Shown piece by piece: positions 20,339-29,026 of a DNA stretch of 64,000 nt. Every line of letters starts with the position of its first letter. The first letter of the stretch is position 1. The notes beneath the pieces are model-generated. The model was not told the origin of the DNA. It did no database searches and saw nothing but the letters and a program-made list of their open reading frames with translations. Source of the stretch: Prostheceraeus crozeri (lineage: Eukaryota > Platyhelminthes > Polycladida > Euryleptidae); the NCBI GenBank assembly GCA_907163375.1, contig CAJQUW010002202.1:372001-436000 (forward strand). Direction: 5' to 3'. The translations under genes and the position numbers were made by a program.

Positions 20339-20521
20339 TTAGAAGTTATGGCAGCGTCGTTGTTTAGCGCCTGATGAATGATTAGAGCCTCTGCGACGTT
20401 TGCGTGAATGCCTTTTGACTGAAGATCGCACCTTACCAGCTCCGCGATGTTTCCTCCTTCCTTTTTTCATTCGTTTAGGCGATTTCTTTCCTTGAGTAAC
20501 ACCAGCAAAGGTCTGCTTCAA
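20339..20521 (-). CDS. very basic core-type protein (Polinton A)
   Basis: A 60-residue frame, over a third Lys/Arg, with clusters such as KKSPKRMKKGRRKHRG and KRHSRKRRRGS and no acidic stretch. This protamine-like composition fits a virion DNA-condensing protein comparable in role to adenoviral core peptides. It lies between the hydrophobic Gly-Gly protein and the major capsid gene, 2 bp from the latter. The Polinton B counterpart is at 44184-44441. Confidence 0.65.
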   Translation of the reverse strand: MKQTFAGVTQGKKSPKRMKKGRRKHRGAGKVRSSVKRHSRKRRRGSNHSSGAKQRRCHNF

Positions 20522-20526
20522 TGTTT

Positions 20527-20796
20527 TTAAACCGCGCGTTCCTTTCCACGATTCAACAAACTGCTCTTAAAACTTCTACCTCTGGAAAGATCACTAGCAA
20601 CATCACCAGCAAAGCCAACGGCATTACTTAAAACATTTTGTTTTAAAGATCTACCGACATTGGATATGAGAGGTGCTACAACAGATTTCAGTGCACCAAG
20701 TATGCTACCTCCACGTTGGCGGCGAGCGCCGATGTAAATTTGTCCTCCACCACTTACATAGGAGGGTCGTGAATAAAATGAGGCAGTTGGATTCAT
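20527..20796 (-). CDS. Gly-Gly/amphipathic minor virion protein (Polinton A)
   Basis: An 89-residue frame: MNPTASFYSRPSYVSGGGQI, then IGARRQRGGSILGALKSVVAPL and a mixed tail. A basic R-R-x-R/V-GG segment followed by a hydrophobic helix resembles adenoviral pVI/pX-like precursors, where the protease cuts near a Gly and releases a membrane-active or DNA-binding peptide. The Polinton B gene at 44473-44667 shares GIY/FYS-x-PSY-x-SG, GGRRQVGG and I-F/L-GAL. The assignment to pVI or pX is inference. Confidence 0.6.
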   Translation of the reverse strand: MNPTASFYSRPSYVSGGGQIYIGARRQRGGSILGALKSVVAPLISNVGRSLKQNVLSNAVGFAGDVASDLSRGRSFKSSLLNRGKERAV

Positions 20797-20837
20797 AGCT
20801 CAAACCCTAAACATTGTTAGTTACAACTTTGCATGAA

Positions 20838-22056
20838 TCACTGTCGATCACTTAGATGAAAGATGTCGGCACGACGCATCCAAGAGTTCATACTTGAAGG
20901 ATAACCAGTCCATTTAACAAGACACCATTCTTCACCTTGCCGTTTTTTACATCGAATGATTTTCTCTACCAAATATGTTTCACTTTCAGTGACTACCTCA
21001 ATCTCATCGCGGTAAAAGCTACCCTCAATTTCTTCATTATCGTAATCTTTCAACTTGTAGGTGGTCGGAGAGTCTTTTTGATTAATCCTTGACACTGTAA
21101 ATACCTCCTCTGTCCAATTCGGAAGGTACCCTTTAGCAAAAACACTTTTCACTTTTGACATACGAACTTTATCACCAATTTTCACATCACTTTTCACATG
21201 AGTGCGTTTACGTTGGAATGATTCGCGCACATTATCTACATTGTCAGCATTTACATCTACTGGTCTGAGTCCAATAGAACGATGGATAGAGTGATTGTAG
21301 GCATGGAGTGTATCTTGTAGAACCTTTGTCCAATTTTGTGTCAAGTTGGCAGTAAAATGTCGCCACAAGCGATTTTTTAATGTGCGATTAAAACGTTCAA
21401 CGAGTGCAGCTTTATAAGCACTCTTTACACTAAACAACTCAATGTCATGCCTACAAATAATCTTCTCACATGCTGATTTTCAAACTCTTTTCCTTTATCA
21501 CTCTGAATTCTTTTTGGAATGCGACCTTCTCGAAAATTGTTTGGAATGCTTTTGCTACTCCTTTCCCTTCTTTAGTTTTTAAAGGTTGAGCCCACGCATA
21601 ACGCGAGAAAATATCAATGACGGTTAAAATAAAATTATTGCCCGAGTTATGTTTTGAAATGGAGGCGACATCACACAAATCTGCTTGCCACTGTTCATCG
21701 ATGTCATGAACAATATAATGGCGGGTGCGGTACTTCTTTTTCGCTTGTTTGTGGAGTGTATAGGTAGCCTGACCCTTTAACCATCGTTTCACTTGTGATT
21801 GTGGAAGACCACTCGCTTTTGATAATTTCTTGATAGATGCAAATCCTGCCGGATGTTTTACATCATAATAGATTGACTTCAAACGTTCAGTCGATGACGA
21901 CTGACTCTTTTTCCTCCTTCTCATCTTTTTGTTTTCTTGCCTTTCTACATTTACAACAACTGCAGCATTTAGCTTTAGCGGTTTTGCGATCGTGTTCACA
22001 TTGCTTAGGGGTTTCATTGTGAGAGCTGGCACAGCAAGTGCAAGTGACAACGACAT
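20838..22056 (-). pseudogene. Polinton A integrase with chromodomain, fossil
   Basis: A retroviral-type DDE integrase of the Polinton/cellular (c-integrase) kind. Visible parts in order: a helix-turn-helix-like leader (KKLSKASGLPQSQVKRWL); the catalytic core with DEQWQADLCDV (first Asp) and TVIDIFSRYAW (second Asp region); YKAALVERFNRTLK near the Glu; an SH3-like linker; and a C-terminal chromodomain (YLVEKIIRCKK, CLVKWTGYPSSMNSW). The chromodomain probably targets chromatin marks. A Cys-rich reading frame (21887-22102) overlaps the gene start in another frame, as also happens in Polinton B. It has about one break. Confidence 0.88.
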
Positions 22057-22102
22057 TCACATCTGGCGGCTCATTACATGGCAAGCAACACATCTCCTTC
22101 AT
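21887..22102 (-). CDS. Cys-rich frame overlapping the integrase start
   Basis: A 71-residue frame: MKEMCCLPCNEPPDVNVVV then CTCCASSHNETPKQCEHD and CCSCCKCRK, followed by a charged tail. It contains more than ten Cys, arranged as CC, C-x2-C and C-x-CC. Polinton B has a comparable Cys-rich frame (47321-47530, NFCCCLLSSCC and SSCCAS) at the equivalent place. The conservation suggests a small zinc-binding protein or leader encoded in an overlapping frame rather than chance. Whether it is expressed separately cannot be told from sequence. Confidence 0.4.
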   Translation of the reverse strand: MKEMCCLPCNEPPDVNVVVTCTCCASSHNETPKQCEHDRKTAKAKCCSCCKCRKARKQKDEKEEKESVVID

Positions 22103-22103
22103 A

Positions 22104-22796
22104 TTAATAGTCTGAGAACATGTATTTCCTGGGAGGAGCTGTTTTACGTTTTCCTTTTACTAGTTTCAGTGGTGATGCAGATCTACGTCTAGTTCTTCCT
22201 CTTGTTTGCTTAGTGAGTGTGGGAGGGGATGTAGCAGGTGACGACTTAAACCAATTTGTTGGCATTTTCATCGTCTGAAGCATTGGAGCAGTAGCCACTG
22301 TTGAATCAAGTTCTTTCAATGTCTCATTATTCAAAGCAAATTTTGGTACATTATGCTTTTTCAATAGTTTAAGAAAGTATGACCAACCAGGTGGAACATA
22401 GCCCTGACGGCGCTTTCTACGTGTCGCATACTGAATAATGTCTTCATAACGTGAAGCATCAATCACTTTATTTTCATCTGTAATGATTTCTCCTCTATCA
22501 TTTACATTGAGATGGGGTTCAATACTGTTGAAAAGAGATATGGCATGTGCGCGAGATGCTAAAGGTGTAGCAGTCGATACAGAGTCACGCATCTTATTCT
22601 TCAAGTTTTTCAATTGCTCAACAGTTTCCGATTGTAATAATACAGCACGATGTGGATCTTTGATGTGAACATTTTGCTGATAATCTATTTCTTTCCTATA
22701 CATTTGATTTGCAAGAGGTTGCTTTACTTGCTGCATGGCAGTCAATTGTACATATTCATCCTGAGGAATAACAATCATGCGAGAATAAGAACTCAT
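22104..22796 (-). CDS. conserved Polinton protein next to the packaging ATPase, unknown
   Basis: An intact 230-residue frame. The N terminus MSSYSRMIVIPQDEYVQLTA is almost the same as the Polinton B gene at 47550-48180 (MSYSKMVVIPQEEYVQLT). The middle shares IKDPHRAVLLQ / IKDPYRRMQLA, IEPHLNVNDRGEIITDE / IDPHVKFNERGEI and PPGWSYFLKLLKKHNVP. The tail is basic and Ser/Thr/Pro-rich (RGRTRRRSASPLKLVKGK). No enzymatic motif is visible. Conservation and position between integrase and ATPase suggest an assembly or scaffold protein with a DNA-binding tail (inference). Confidence 0.6.
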   Translation of the reverse strand: MSSYSRMIVIPQDEYVQLTAMQQVKQPLANQMYRKEIDYQQNVHIKDPHRAVLLQSETVEQLKNLKNKMRDSVSTATPLASRAHAISLFNSIEPHLNVNDRGEIITDENKVIDASRYEDIIQYATRRKRRQGYVPPGWSYFLKLLKKHNVPKFALNNETLKELDSTVATAPMLQTMKMPTNWFKSSPATSPPTLTKQTRGRTRRRSASPLKLVKGKRKTAPPRKYMFSDY

Positions 22797-22841
22797 AGTT
22801 TGTAGATAATCATGGGAGTTTTCAAAATATCACTTCGAAAT

Positions 22842-23459
22842 CTAAATTCTTCCCGGACACTCTTGCGTAAAGTCAATGAATAAGTAACCGTATGGTTTTT
22901 CAGTAGCTGCTTGAAAAATTTCAATTAAGGCTTTTCATCCTCTGGGTGCAACTTGTCGCGCTAAAATTTCAAATTGAGTTTTATCTCGCGGATTCTTGAA
23001 AATAGCATAATAGTGTGTATTCAGGTTTCGTGTACGAGCTTCTTTTCCATCAGGAAACAAATTTTGTGTGATATAGATGATAAAACACCTTTTATGATGT
23101 GATGCGCGAGTGAACATATCTGTAACATCTTTTGAATTCTTACTTTCTTTTAATAAATCATCCAATACAACAACATCATTAGACTGAAGTTTATCCACTG
23201 CAATAATTCCTTCATGTCGAATAAAGTTGCGACTTTGCAATTCCTGAAACAGCGACGGTTGATAAATACCATAACACCAAATCACTCGATTGATAGGTTC
23301 ATTAAACAACTCCCTTCTTTTATCCAATAAATTCAGCGTGAAAACAGTTTTACCTGCATGAGATGGACCTGATACAGTCAGAACTTTATCGCATTGAAGT
23401 CTGAAATCCATTTTAATACTTTGAGATTCAACATTTGCATAATTAACGCTTAGAGCCAA
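22842..23459 (-). pseudogene. FtsK/HerA-type genome packaging ATPase (Polinton A), fossil
   Basis: Walker A GPSHAGKT near residue 35, Walker B DVVVLDDLL, and the conserved tail motifs ITQNLF, RNLNTHY and IFKNPRD define the A32-like packaging ATPase of Polintons and related viruses, which would pump DNA into the capsid. The end resembles the Polinton B protein (HLFIDLTHECP). The start overlaps the upstream Gly-Gly gene by 17 bp. It has about one break. Confidence 0.88.
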
Positions 23460-23799
23460 AGATATTACCCAATAGGTTACCCACGACAGGAGCTAACATT
23501 GGAAGTATTGCTGAAAGGAAACCACCCTTTTGTGTTAGAGTTTTCCTCTTTCTTTGAAGGGTGACTTTAGGATTGGAGATGAAACGCAATTTTGTGGCAT
23601 ATCGCTTAAGTAACTTTCGTTGTTTTGGTGCTAATTTCTTCGTCCTCAACTTCCTCACATGAGAAATAATTTATCTAATGAATTTATCGTTAGCATATCG
23701 TATAGCATTGTATCGCTGATTTGCTTTCATTCGTCGGAGAGCTTGAATGGCTGAAGAAAACTTTTGACTTTTACGTTCCGTCATTTTACGTTTCGCCAT
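23443..23799 (-). pseudogene. basic/Gly-Gly hydrophobic virion protein (Polinton A), fossil
   Basis: The first part is basic (MAKRKMTERKSQKFSSAIQA) with an ALRRM helix. The second part has KLAPKQRKLLKRYATKLRF, then LTQKGGFLSAILPMLAPVVG, a Gly-Gly site followed by a hydrophobic segment. This K..L.QKGGFL layout is common in adintovirus/Polinton small proteins thought to be core or membrane-active precursors. Polinton B has recognisable parts of the same gene in 49859-51612. About one break. Confidence 0.55.
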
Positions 23800-23850
23800 T
23801 TTCCGTGTTAGTCTTTGCTAAACCCTATCTTTACCACAGTTGCATAGGTA

Positions 23851-24174
23851 CTAACTATTGCGGCATAAGTGACACTCGAAATGAGCAATATCACAGTGGT
23901 TACATTTGCAAAGTTGAATGCAATTACGTATGAAACAGCGTTGACAAAAAGCATGCTTACATCTCTTGAAGATGCGCTTTTCATTTCCATCCTTTCGCTT
24001 ACATACATCACAACACATAGTTTCACCGTTACTGATGTCTATAGCAAGTCTTCTTGAAGATATGAATTTGCTAGCCTTTTCTAAATAATAGACGCATGTG
24101 CAGAAGGAATATACTTCGAGAGTGAGCAGACATAGCTCGAAAACCAGTTGTGCTACAATCAAGTACCACTGCAT
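23851..24174 (-). CDS. membrane-anchored RING-like protein (Polinton A)
   Basis: About 107 residues from the ATG at 24174 (an upstream TTG is less likely). The N-terminal MQWYLIVAQLVFELCLLTLE is a hydrophobic signal-anchor. After it comes CCDVCKRKDG, then CKHAFCQRCF and CKCNHCD, a C-x2-C...C-x-H-x3-C-x2-C...C-x2-C RING-like order. RING proteins act as E3 ubiquitin ligases, so a membrane-bound ligase countering host factors is plausible. The start overlaps the stop of the next gene upstream. Confidence 0.55.
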   Translation of the reverse strand: MQWYLIVAQLVFELCLLTLEVYSFCTCVYYLEKASKFISSRRLAIDISNGETMCCDVCKRKDGNEKRIFKRCKHAFCQRCFIRNCIQLCKCNHCDIAHFECHLCRNS

Positions 24175-24176
24175 TT

Positions 24177-24587
24177 TCAATTTTTCTTTATGGAAAGTTG
24201 AATGTGAATATCTGAAATCGCTTCAATCACTAGATTGCTACCATGATGGTTAAATGCGTTAAGACGTTCAGCAATTTTTATCATATGTCTTTTAAAAAAT
24301 TCTTCGGGGTGATCTACCACTTCCATTGAATAAGAAGCAAAATGGAAAGAGCGACTTTCCACCTCTTCCTTTCCAAAATGACTAAACTTAATTTTCGCAA
24401 CTAATCGCGCCATGACAATGCTATCAGAGAATGTATTCATTAACTCTAGAAATAGAGTGCTAGCATCATCGACCACTGCTTCGATGTCGGTCTCATCTTT
24501 ATGAAAATTTATCACATAATCTTGAACAGCTCCTTTTAAACTTTGCCTATGAAAATGTAATGTTCCGCAGTCGTTTGAGAAAGACAT
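24177..24587 (-). CDS. stand-alone paralogue of the polymerase B N-terminal domain
   Basis: A 136-residue frame (ATG at 24587). The segment VMARLVAKIKFSHFGKEEV, then YSMEVVDHPEEFFKRHMIKI and ERLNAFNHHGSNLVIEAI, aligns with the region between the zinc finger and exonuclease of both polymerases. The Polinton A polymerase has ALIYLKLKYIKIDF, ESWLNFHIQCLKSNVDKF and DSALIFDGV. Polinton B has LRGRLIAQIRYV and IEAFANKGSNWVIDEI. The domain is thus reused as a separate small protein, perhaps a partner of the polymerase or a DNA-binding unit. Its biochemical function is unknown to me. Confidence 0.55.
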   Translation of the reverse strand: MSFSNDCGTLHFHRQSLKGAVQDYVINFHKDETDIEAVVDDASTLFLELMNTFSDSIVMARLVAKIKFSHFGKEEVESRSFHFASYSMEVVDHPEEFFKRHMIKIAERLNAFNHHGSNLVIEAISDIHIQLSIKKN

Positions 24588-24671
24588 GATCACCCTTCAT
24601 CTAACCCATCCATTGCATGAAAACAACTCTTCTCATAGTAACATTTATTGAATAATAGTAACAAGCATGCA

Positions 24672-25187
24672 TTATAAATCAATGGTTTGAAAGAGATAAA
24701 ATAGATACAGCTGGTAACTATCATACAGCGAGCAATGATAACCATACAGGACTTTGGCAGTGTTGAGGTAAGGAGGAACGAAGCATTGGTTATGAACGTA
24801 GCTACTACAACGAACAGACAAATCCTTAAAACGTTTCGTGACTTCATGATAATGTTGATTCACTCTACTATACCAAGGTGGGAGCAAAATGTCATCAATG
24901 ATTAGATTGGGAAATACTTTCCTCTCCTTACCAGGATTATTACAAAAGATGCGTATAACATTGAAAGCAGCTAACCATCGTTTAAAGTCAATAAGAAGAG
25001 CACTGTCACAAGAAAAGCCATAGTCTTGCAAATATTTCAGATTAAGTCCATGAATGTGTTTTCTCGCCCATTGATCAACACTGGGATCGCAGTTGGCATG
25101 TTGATGATAGACACTAACAATCTGATATGTCCAATTGTTCATAGCAATAGCACTGAGCTCCTGTACAGGTTCACCCTCACAATCCAT
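24672..25187 (-). CDS. candidate DEDD-type exonuclease-like protein
   Basis: A 171-residue frame starting MDCEGEPVQELSAIAM, preceded in frame by a hydrophobic strand (SIIIF). Beta-strand then D-x-E-x is the first motif of DEDDh 3'-5' exonucleases. HIHGLNLKYLQDYGF and LLIDFKRWLA fit the H-G-L and following helix of that fold. The later Asp residues are less clear (IDDILLP, FKDLSVRC), so catalytic competence is uncertain. An acceptor-like TTTCCGTTTTAG lies just upstream, so a spliced start is possible. Lies among late-facing accessory genes. Confidence 0.4.
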   Translation of the reverse strand: MDCEGEPVQELSAIAMNNWTYQIVSVYHQHANCDPSVDQWARKHIHGLNLKYLQDYGFSCDSALLIDFKRWLAAFNVIRIFCNNPGKERKVFPNLIIDDILLPPWYSRVNQHYHEVTKRFKDLSVRCSSYVHNQCFVPPYLNTAKVLYGYHCSLYDSYQLYLFYLFQTIDL

Positions 25188-25239
25188 AAAAATGATGATA
25201 GAAGCCTAAAACGGAAATTTACACATCTAAGGAAACGTT

Positions 25240-25365
25240 CTATAACATATTACAAAATGAAGAATTACATCGATGCTTTTCACGACAAAATACACAAATG
25301 ATATGATGGCAACGAAGAAGTAAAATGTATCTAATAAGACCACGGCTACGACACTCAAAGCACAT
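25240..25365 (-). CDS. mini RING-like finger protein
   Basis: From the ATG at 25365: MCFECRSRGLI, LLRCHHIICVFCREK, HRCNSSFC. This is a 41-residue C-x2-C...C-x-H-x2-C-x2-C...C-x4-C arrangement, a RING-like module with almost nothing else. It starts 34 bp after the neighbouring gene's stop. Probably an E3-ligase-like accessory protein, or the visible exon of a larger spliced gene. Confidence 0.4.
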   Translation of the reverse strand: MCFECRSRGLIRYILLLRCHHIICVFCREKHRCNSSFCNML

Positions 25366-25399
25366 AAGCGAATTGTCATAGGGTAGAGTTAGGAAAGGA

Positions 25400-26174
25400 C
25401 TAGTAATTCTCCTTCTTTGATTTGCGTTTTGAGACAGCATTCTTCTCCGACTTGCGCTTCGTACCACTGCTGTTAAGGATTTGATCAATTATGTCGTCCA
25501 CATTGGGTGGTTTTGGAATATATAGGATGGATTCCATATGCATGGAGAGAGAGGCTATTTTATTATCCTTGTGCTGACCATAATATAGCCCATTCACTTT
25601 GAAAAGGATATCCCAAGTACCTTCTCCGAGCTCATCACATCTGATGGGTATTGAATGATCTCCCTCCTTCTTATAGTAAGTACACCAATGTGATACCGGT
25701 AGGCAAATGTGATTACCATCCCAAATCTTTCTATAGGGAGTATCCTTGTCATCTCTCGCCTTCCACTCTTGAGCAAGAGTAGTAGGAATGTCCATATTTA
25801 ATGTCACGTATTCCTCAATAATATCAAGTTGGCGGCGAATGTACGGACTCACGGGGATCAGTATGTAGTCCCCATACTGATTGTGCATTAGCTTGACATC
25901 CGTGGAAGGGAGCATTCCCGTTTGGAGTACTACGCCATGATCGTCATAACGTAAGACTTGTTTAAATTTACGCTGTAGCGGTGTAGGATTATGTACCTTG
26001 GTTGTTTCTTCCACTGGCCTCAGTTGTAGATGATCTGATCGTAGCGAACCTTGTAACGTTTGACCGCCATTTTGTCCTACTAGTGCAGCAGATGGAGTAG
26101 ATGCCTGAAAATCAAAAAGATTGTATTAAGTCTACGTTCAAGGCAGGAGAGGGAGGGAAGTAGCGACTTACCAT
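25400..26174 (-). CDS. conserved Polinton protein with VNGLY motif, spliced start
   Basis: The body (25400-26104) contains GTWDILFKVNGLYYGQH and KIASLSMHMESILYIPKP. The Polinton B protein at 48963-49709 has GLIHVNGLYIGAH and KVSSLQMKFLQLVYEP at the same place. Both end in a Lys-rich tail. The start is unusual: ATG at 26172-26174 directly abuts a GTAAGT donor, a 67-bp intron runs to 26105, and the frame is open from the acceptor into the body. The body fold is unknown; conservation at the right end of both elements and the basic tail suggest a DNA-binding or replication accessory protein (inference). Confidence 0.6.
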
Positions 26175-26340
26175 TTTAGTTGGATAATAGAATAGGGAAC
26201 TAGAGAGAGAGAAAATGTGCGTCCGTCACTCGTGTGATTCAATGATGGAATGATTCTCACTGTGGAAGGCTCGCTATTTATATAGAAATGCTTGATTCTC
26301 ATTGGATGACGATCCTCATTGGACAATAACATCAAGCTGA
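26175..26340 (-). promoter_or_regulatory. right-end inward promoter of Polinton A (CCAAT x2, TATA)
   Basis: On the minus strand, two CCAAT boxes (26318-26322 and 26301-26305) precede TATATAAA (26277-26284), about 105 bp upstream of the ATG at 26174. It mirrors the left-end promoter at 10722-10768. Confidence 0.6.
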
Positions 26341-26344
26341 TTCC

Positions 26345-26866
26345 AAATCTGGCCTCCGTTTACCAATCCGAGCCTTCATTCACCCGCTGGAGCTGTTTCT
26401 TGGGAAATTCTAACTCTGTCGTTTTTCGTCAATCTCCCAAAATCTTAAATGACGCCTCACATCTAAACAAAGACAGACATGAACAAGCCGTTTCTTTCAG
26501 TGAATTTGTCTCACTCTTAGCTTTCAAACGAGCTATTGCACGACTTTCTACGATCTCTAGAACCAAAGTTGGAAGATCGGTGCCCGGGGGGGGACGTCGG
26601 CGAAAATTTTTCTCTCCGATTGCGTTCAAATTCACAATACCGATGCAGAATTTCACGCTGAATCCGAATCTGGCCTCCGTTTTCCCATCCGATGGTTCGT
26701 TTTGGCGCTACAGCCCAAAACGTCAAAAATTCTAACTCTGTCGTTTTTCGACAGTCTCCCAAAATCTTAAATTATGCCTCACATCTAAACGAAGACAGAT
26801 ATGAACAAGCCGTTTCTTTCAGTGAATTTGTCTTACTCTTAGCTTTCAAACGAGCTATTGCACGAC
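26345..26866. repeat. subterminal direct repeats of Polinton A
   Basis: Two copies of about 205 bp (26345-26546 and 26663-26866) share AATCTGGCCTCCGTTT, TCTAACTCTGTCGTTTTTCG, CACATCTAAAC and GCTTTCAAACGAGCTATTGC. The spacer between them has the same poly-G flanked words (AACCAAAGTTGGAAG) as the terminal repeat units, so this is a diverged extension of the terminal repeat array present only at the right end. Confidence 0.7.
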
Positions 26867-26884
26867 AAAATCCGTCTACTGGAA

Positions 26885-27590
26885 GGCAATATCGAAGCTA
26901 GCTCTCCCGAGGGGGGGTCGGTGAAATTTGATGAAAAATGTTTTGGTGAGGGTCCCAGGTCGAAATGCCACACTTTGGAAAATTTTCAAAATTTTGTCCA
27001 TACAAAGTCACTCTGACACTTAGGATTTTTTCAGGTGAGCTACGACCTAAAATCTTGTAACAGCTCTAACTTTTGAACGGCTGGTCCGATTGACTCGCGG
27101 CAAAAATGTCGTCGAGCAGTTTTTTCTCCTCTTTCAAACGAGTAGCTGTAAGACAAAATCCGTCCACTAGAACCAAAGTTAGAAGATTGCTGTCGGGGGG
27201 GGGGGTCAGTGAAATTTGATGAAACAAACTTTGGTGAGGGTCCCAGGTCGAAATGCCACACTTTGGAAAATTTTCAAAATTTTGTCCATACAAAGTCACT
27301 CTGACACTTAGGATTTTTTCAGGTGAGCTACGACAGTCCACCCTCCCAACCTGGCCGCACACCACGCCAACCTGGCCGGTACACCACGCCAACCTGGCCG
27401 GCACACCACGCCAACCTGGACAGCACATCACCGCGCGCTGCGACGGCCGGCCAGAGGGGGGGGACGTCAGACTCGAAGCAACACGGCGGCACACGACGAC
27501 CGACTCGACGGACAGGAGGGGGGGGACGTCAGCGACTTTTTCGACGGCGGCCATCTTGCGCGGTCCAGTGGTGGAGTTTTGCTTACTACT
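26885..27590. repeat. right terminal inverted repeat of Polinton A
   Basis: Inverted match to 5353-6300: one full and one partial 290-bp unit with G-runs, then the GC-rich outer part ending ...GCTTACTACT at 27590. 27355-27420 has about three copies of a 21-bp motif (CACCACGCCAACCTGGCCGG) where the left end has fewer, so the two ends have diverged by repeat number. Confidence 0.85.
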
Positions 27591-27596
27591 ACAAGA
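27591..27596. repeat. right target-site duplication of Polinton A (ACAAGA)
   Basis: Exact copy of 5347-5352 immediately outside the right inverted repeat. Confidence 0.9.
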
Positions 27597-29024
27597 TGCT
27601 GATTTATGAAAATTAGGTATCATTGTTATGCTGCTAACTGAAATTATGATGCATTAATTCAAAAAAAATTTGACGCGCTGTTATGCAATGGAATATAAAA
27701 TAATAGAATTATATTTAGCCGATATGGTCCCTCAAACCGTAATTACCTCTTTACTAGTTAAAGTCATTTTGTCAGTTAATCCATTAGTTTTCATTATCAA
27801 TTGGCCTCTAATCATTTTTTGAAAAATATATCGTTTTGTAATCTTGACGTTCTATTTTTTGTCTTGTTTTGAATTGCGTATACTCGGATAGGCCTATTAA
27901 CAGCAACAGACAGAGTGAAAGCAAAAGGACTTCCATTGTCTTGAATTTGTCGCAGCAAGAAAGTGGAAAGGGTGATTCGAAGGATTTTTCCTGATTACTC
28001 GCTCGCGTGAATTATTCCAGAGACTTATCATTACATTCGCAGTTCTTTACACGTTAAGAATTAATTTTACATTTACATAGAACAACTTTTTCATTCATCA
28101 AGTGACATTTCGGTCCCTCGCATTTGTGCTAAAAACTGCGACATAATGCTAGAAATAGTCTATACAAGTAGATCGAATCCCTGTCTATGCTACTAAAAAC
28201 GCCGACACTTCGCTTATCGTGGTTCGCGATAATCAGATCGTTTAATTTTGGTTACTGCCTGTCAGCACACCGCAATATTAGTCCGTTAGCCAGAACGAGT
28301 TTCTGCAGGGAACGAGGCCGAAAATGAGACTTTCACCGAATGATGTACATCTTCTGCCTACTACGAAGGCGACAGCAGCAAGATGCACGTATAATAATAC
28401 TTTCTCTTCCTACGCTAAGCAAAGTTTCATATTGACAATTAATGACACCATGAATGCTAGCAGAAAGAGTAGTCGTTCCCTTAGAGTGGTAGCATTTGAG
28501 CAACAGCTCAGAAAGGTAACATTTGAGAATTTTACTTCTTTATATTTATTTGTTTACATTAGACAATAGTTCCAAATAGTCATCCCGTTGTTTGGGTTCG
28601 TATCATTATTCGTATAAAACAAAATATTGTGTGCCTTGCGGATACAGTTGCTAAATATGCTAAAAACGAAATTTCTTGATTAAGTTATGAAATGCGTTAC
28701 CATGACGTAAAACAGATAGTTGAGAAATAAAATAATTTACTTGTCGTACGTTAGATACTGTTGGCCCAACCAACTGGATATTGTAGGCATATTTGTAATT
28801 CGAGTGTATAAAATCAAAACTTGCGATGTCTAATGTATAAGCCATAGCCCTACCTAAGTTTTGATATACAAGAAGTCTTGTATGACTAAACTGCTTCCTT
28901 TGTTCTTCCATTATTTGGAATATATCGATCTAATTTCAATTTCATTGCTAAGAGCAATAAAAGTAACAAGGGTGCAGTGTAAATCGAAAAATTCGTATGA
29001 CTAGATCTATTTGCGGTGTAGGCC
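27597..29024. other. intergenic flank, nothing convincing
   Basis: AT-rich. A short frame at 28324-28569 has no recognisable motif. A second, truncated GTGTAAATCG word at about 28976 may be a fragment of the MITE that follows. Confidence 0.5.
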
Positions 29025-29026
29025 TA

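Larger units (their letters stand above)
5353..27590. mobile_element. Polinton/Maverick (adintovirus-like) element A, fossil
   Basis: A 22,238-bp element bounded by inverted repeats starting AGTAGTAAGC at 5353 and ending with the complement at 27590, with a perfect ACAAGA duplication. It carries polymerase B, integrase with chromodomain, packaging ATPase, adenain-like protease, major capsid, penton-like genes and small basic or hydrophobic core-type genes, which together define the family. Structurally it looks whole, but the coding part has roughly ten breaks, so it reads as a fossil. Perfect flanking repeats and well-matched ends suggest a fairly recent insertion. Extra cargo includes TBP-like and possibly PC4-like genes, a stem-loop-separated small-gene cassette at the left, and RING proteins at the right. 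Confidence 0.93.

Noticed and set aside
5353-27590. LTR-type provirus as explanation for integrase plus flanking repeats
   Set aside because: Repeats are inverted, the duplication is 6 bp, and polymerase B, packaging ATPase and capsid genes define a Polinton.
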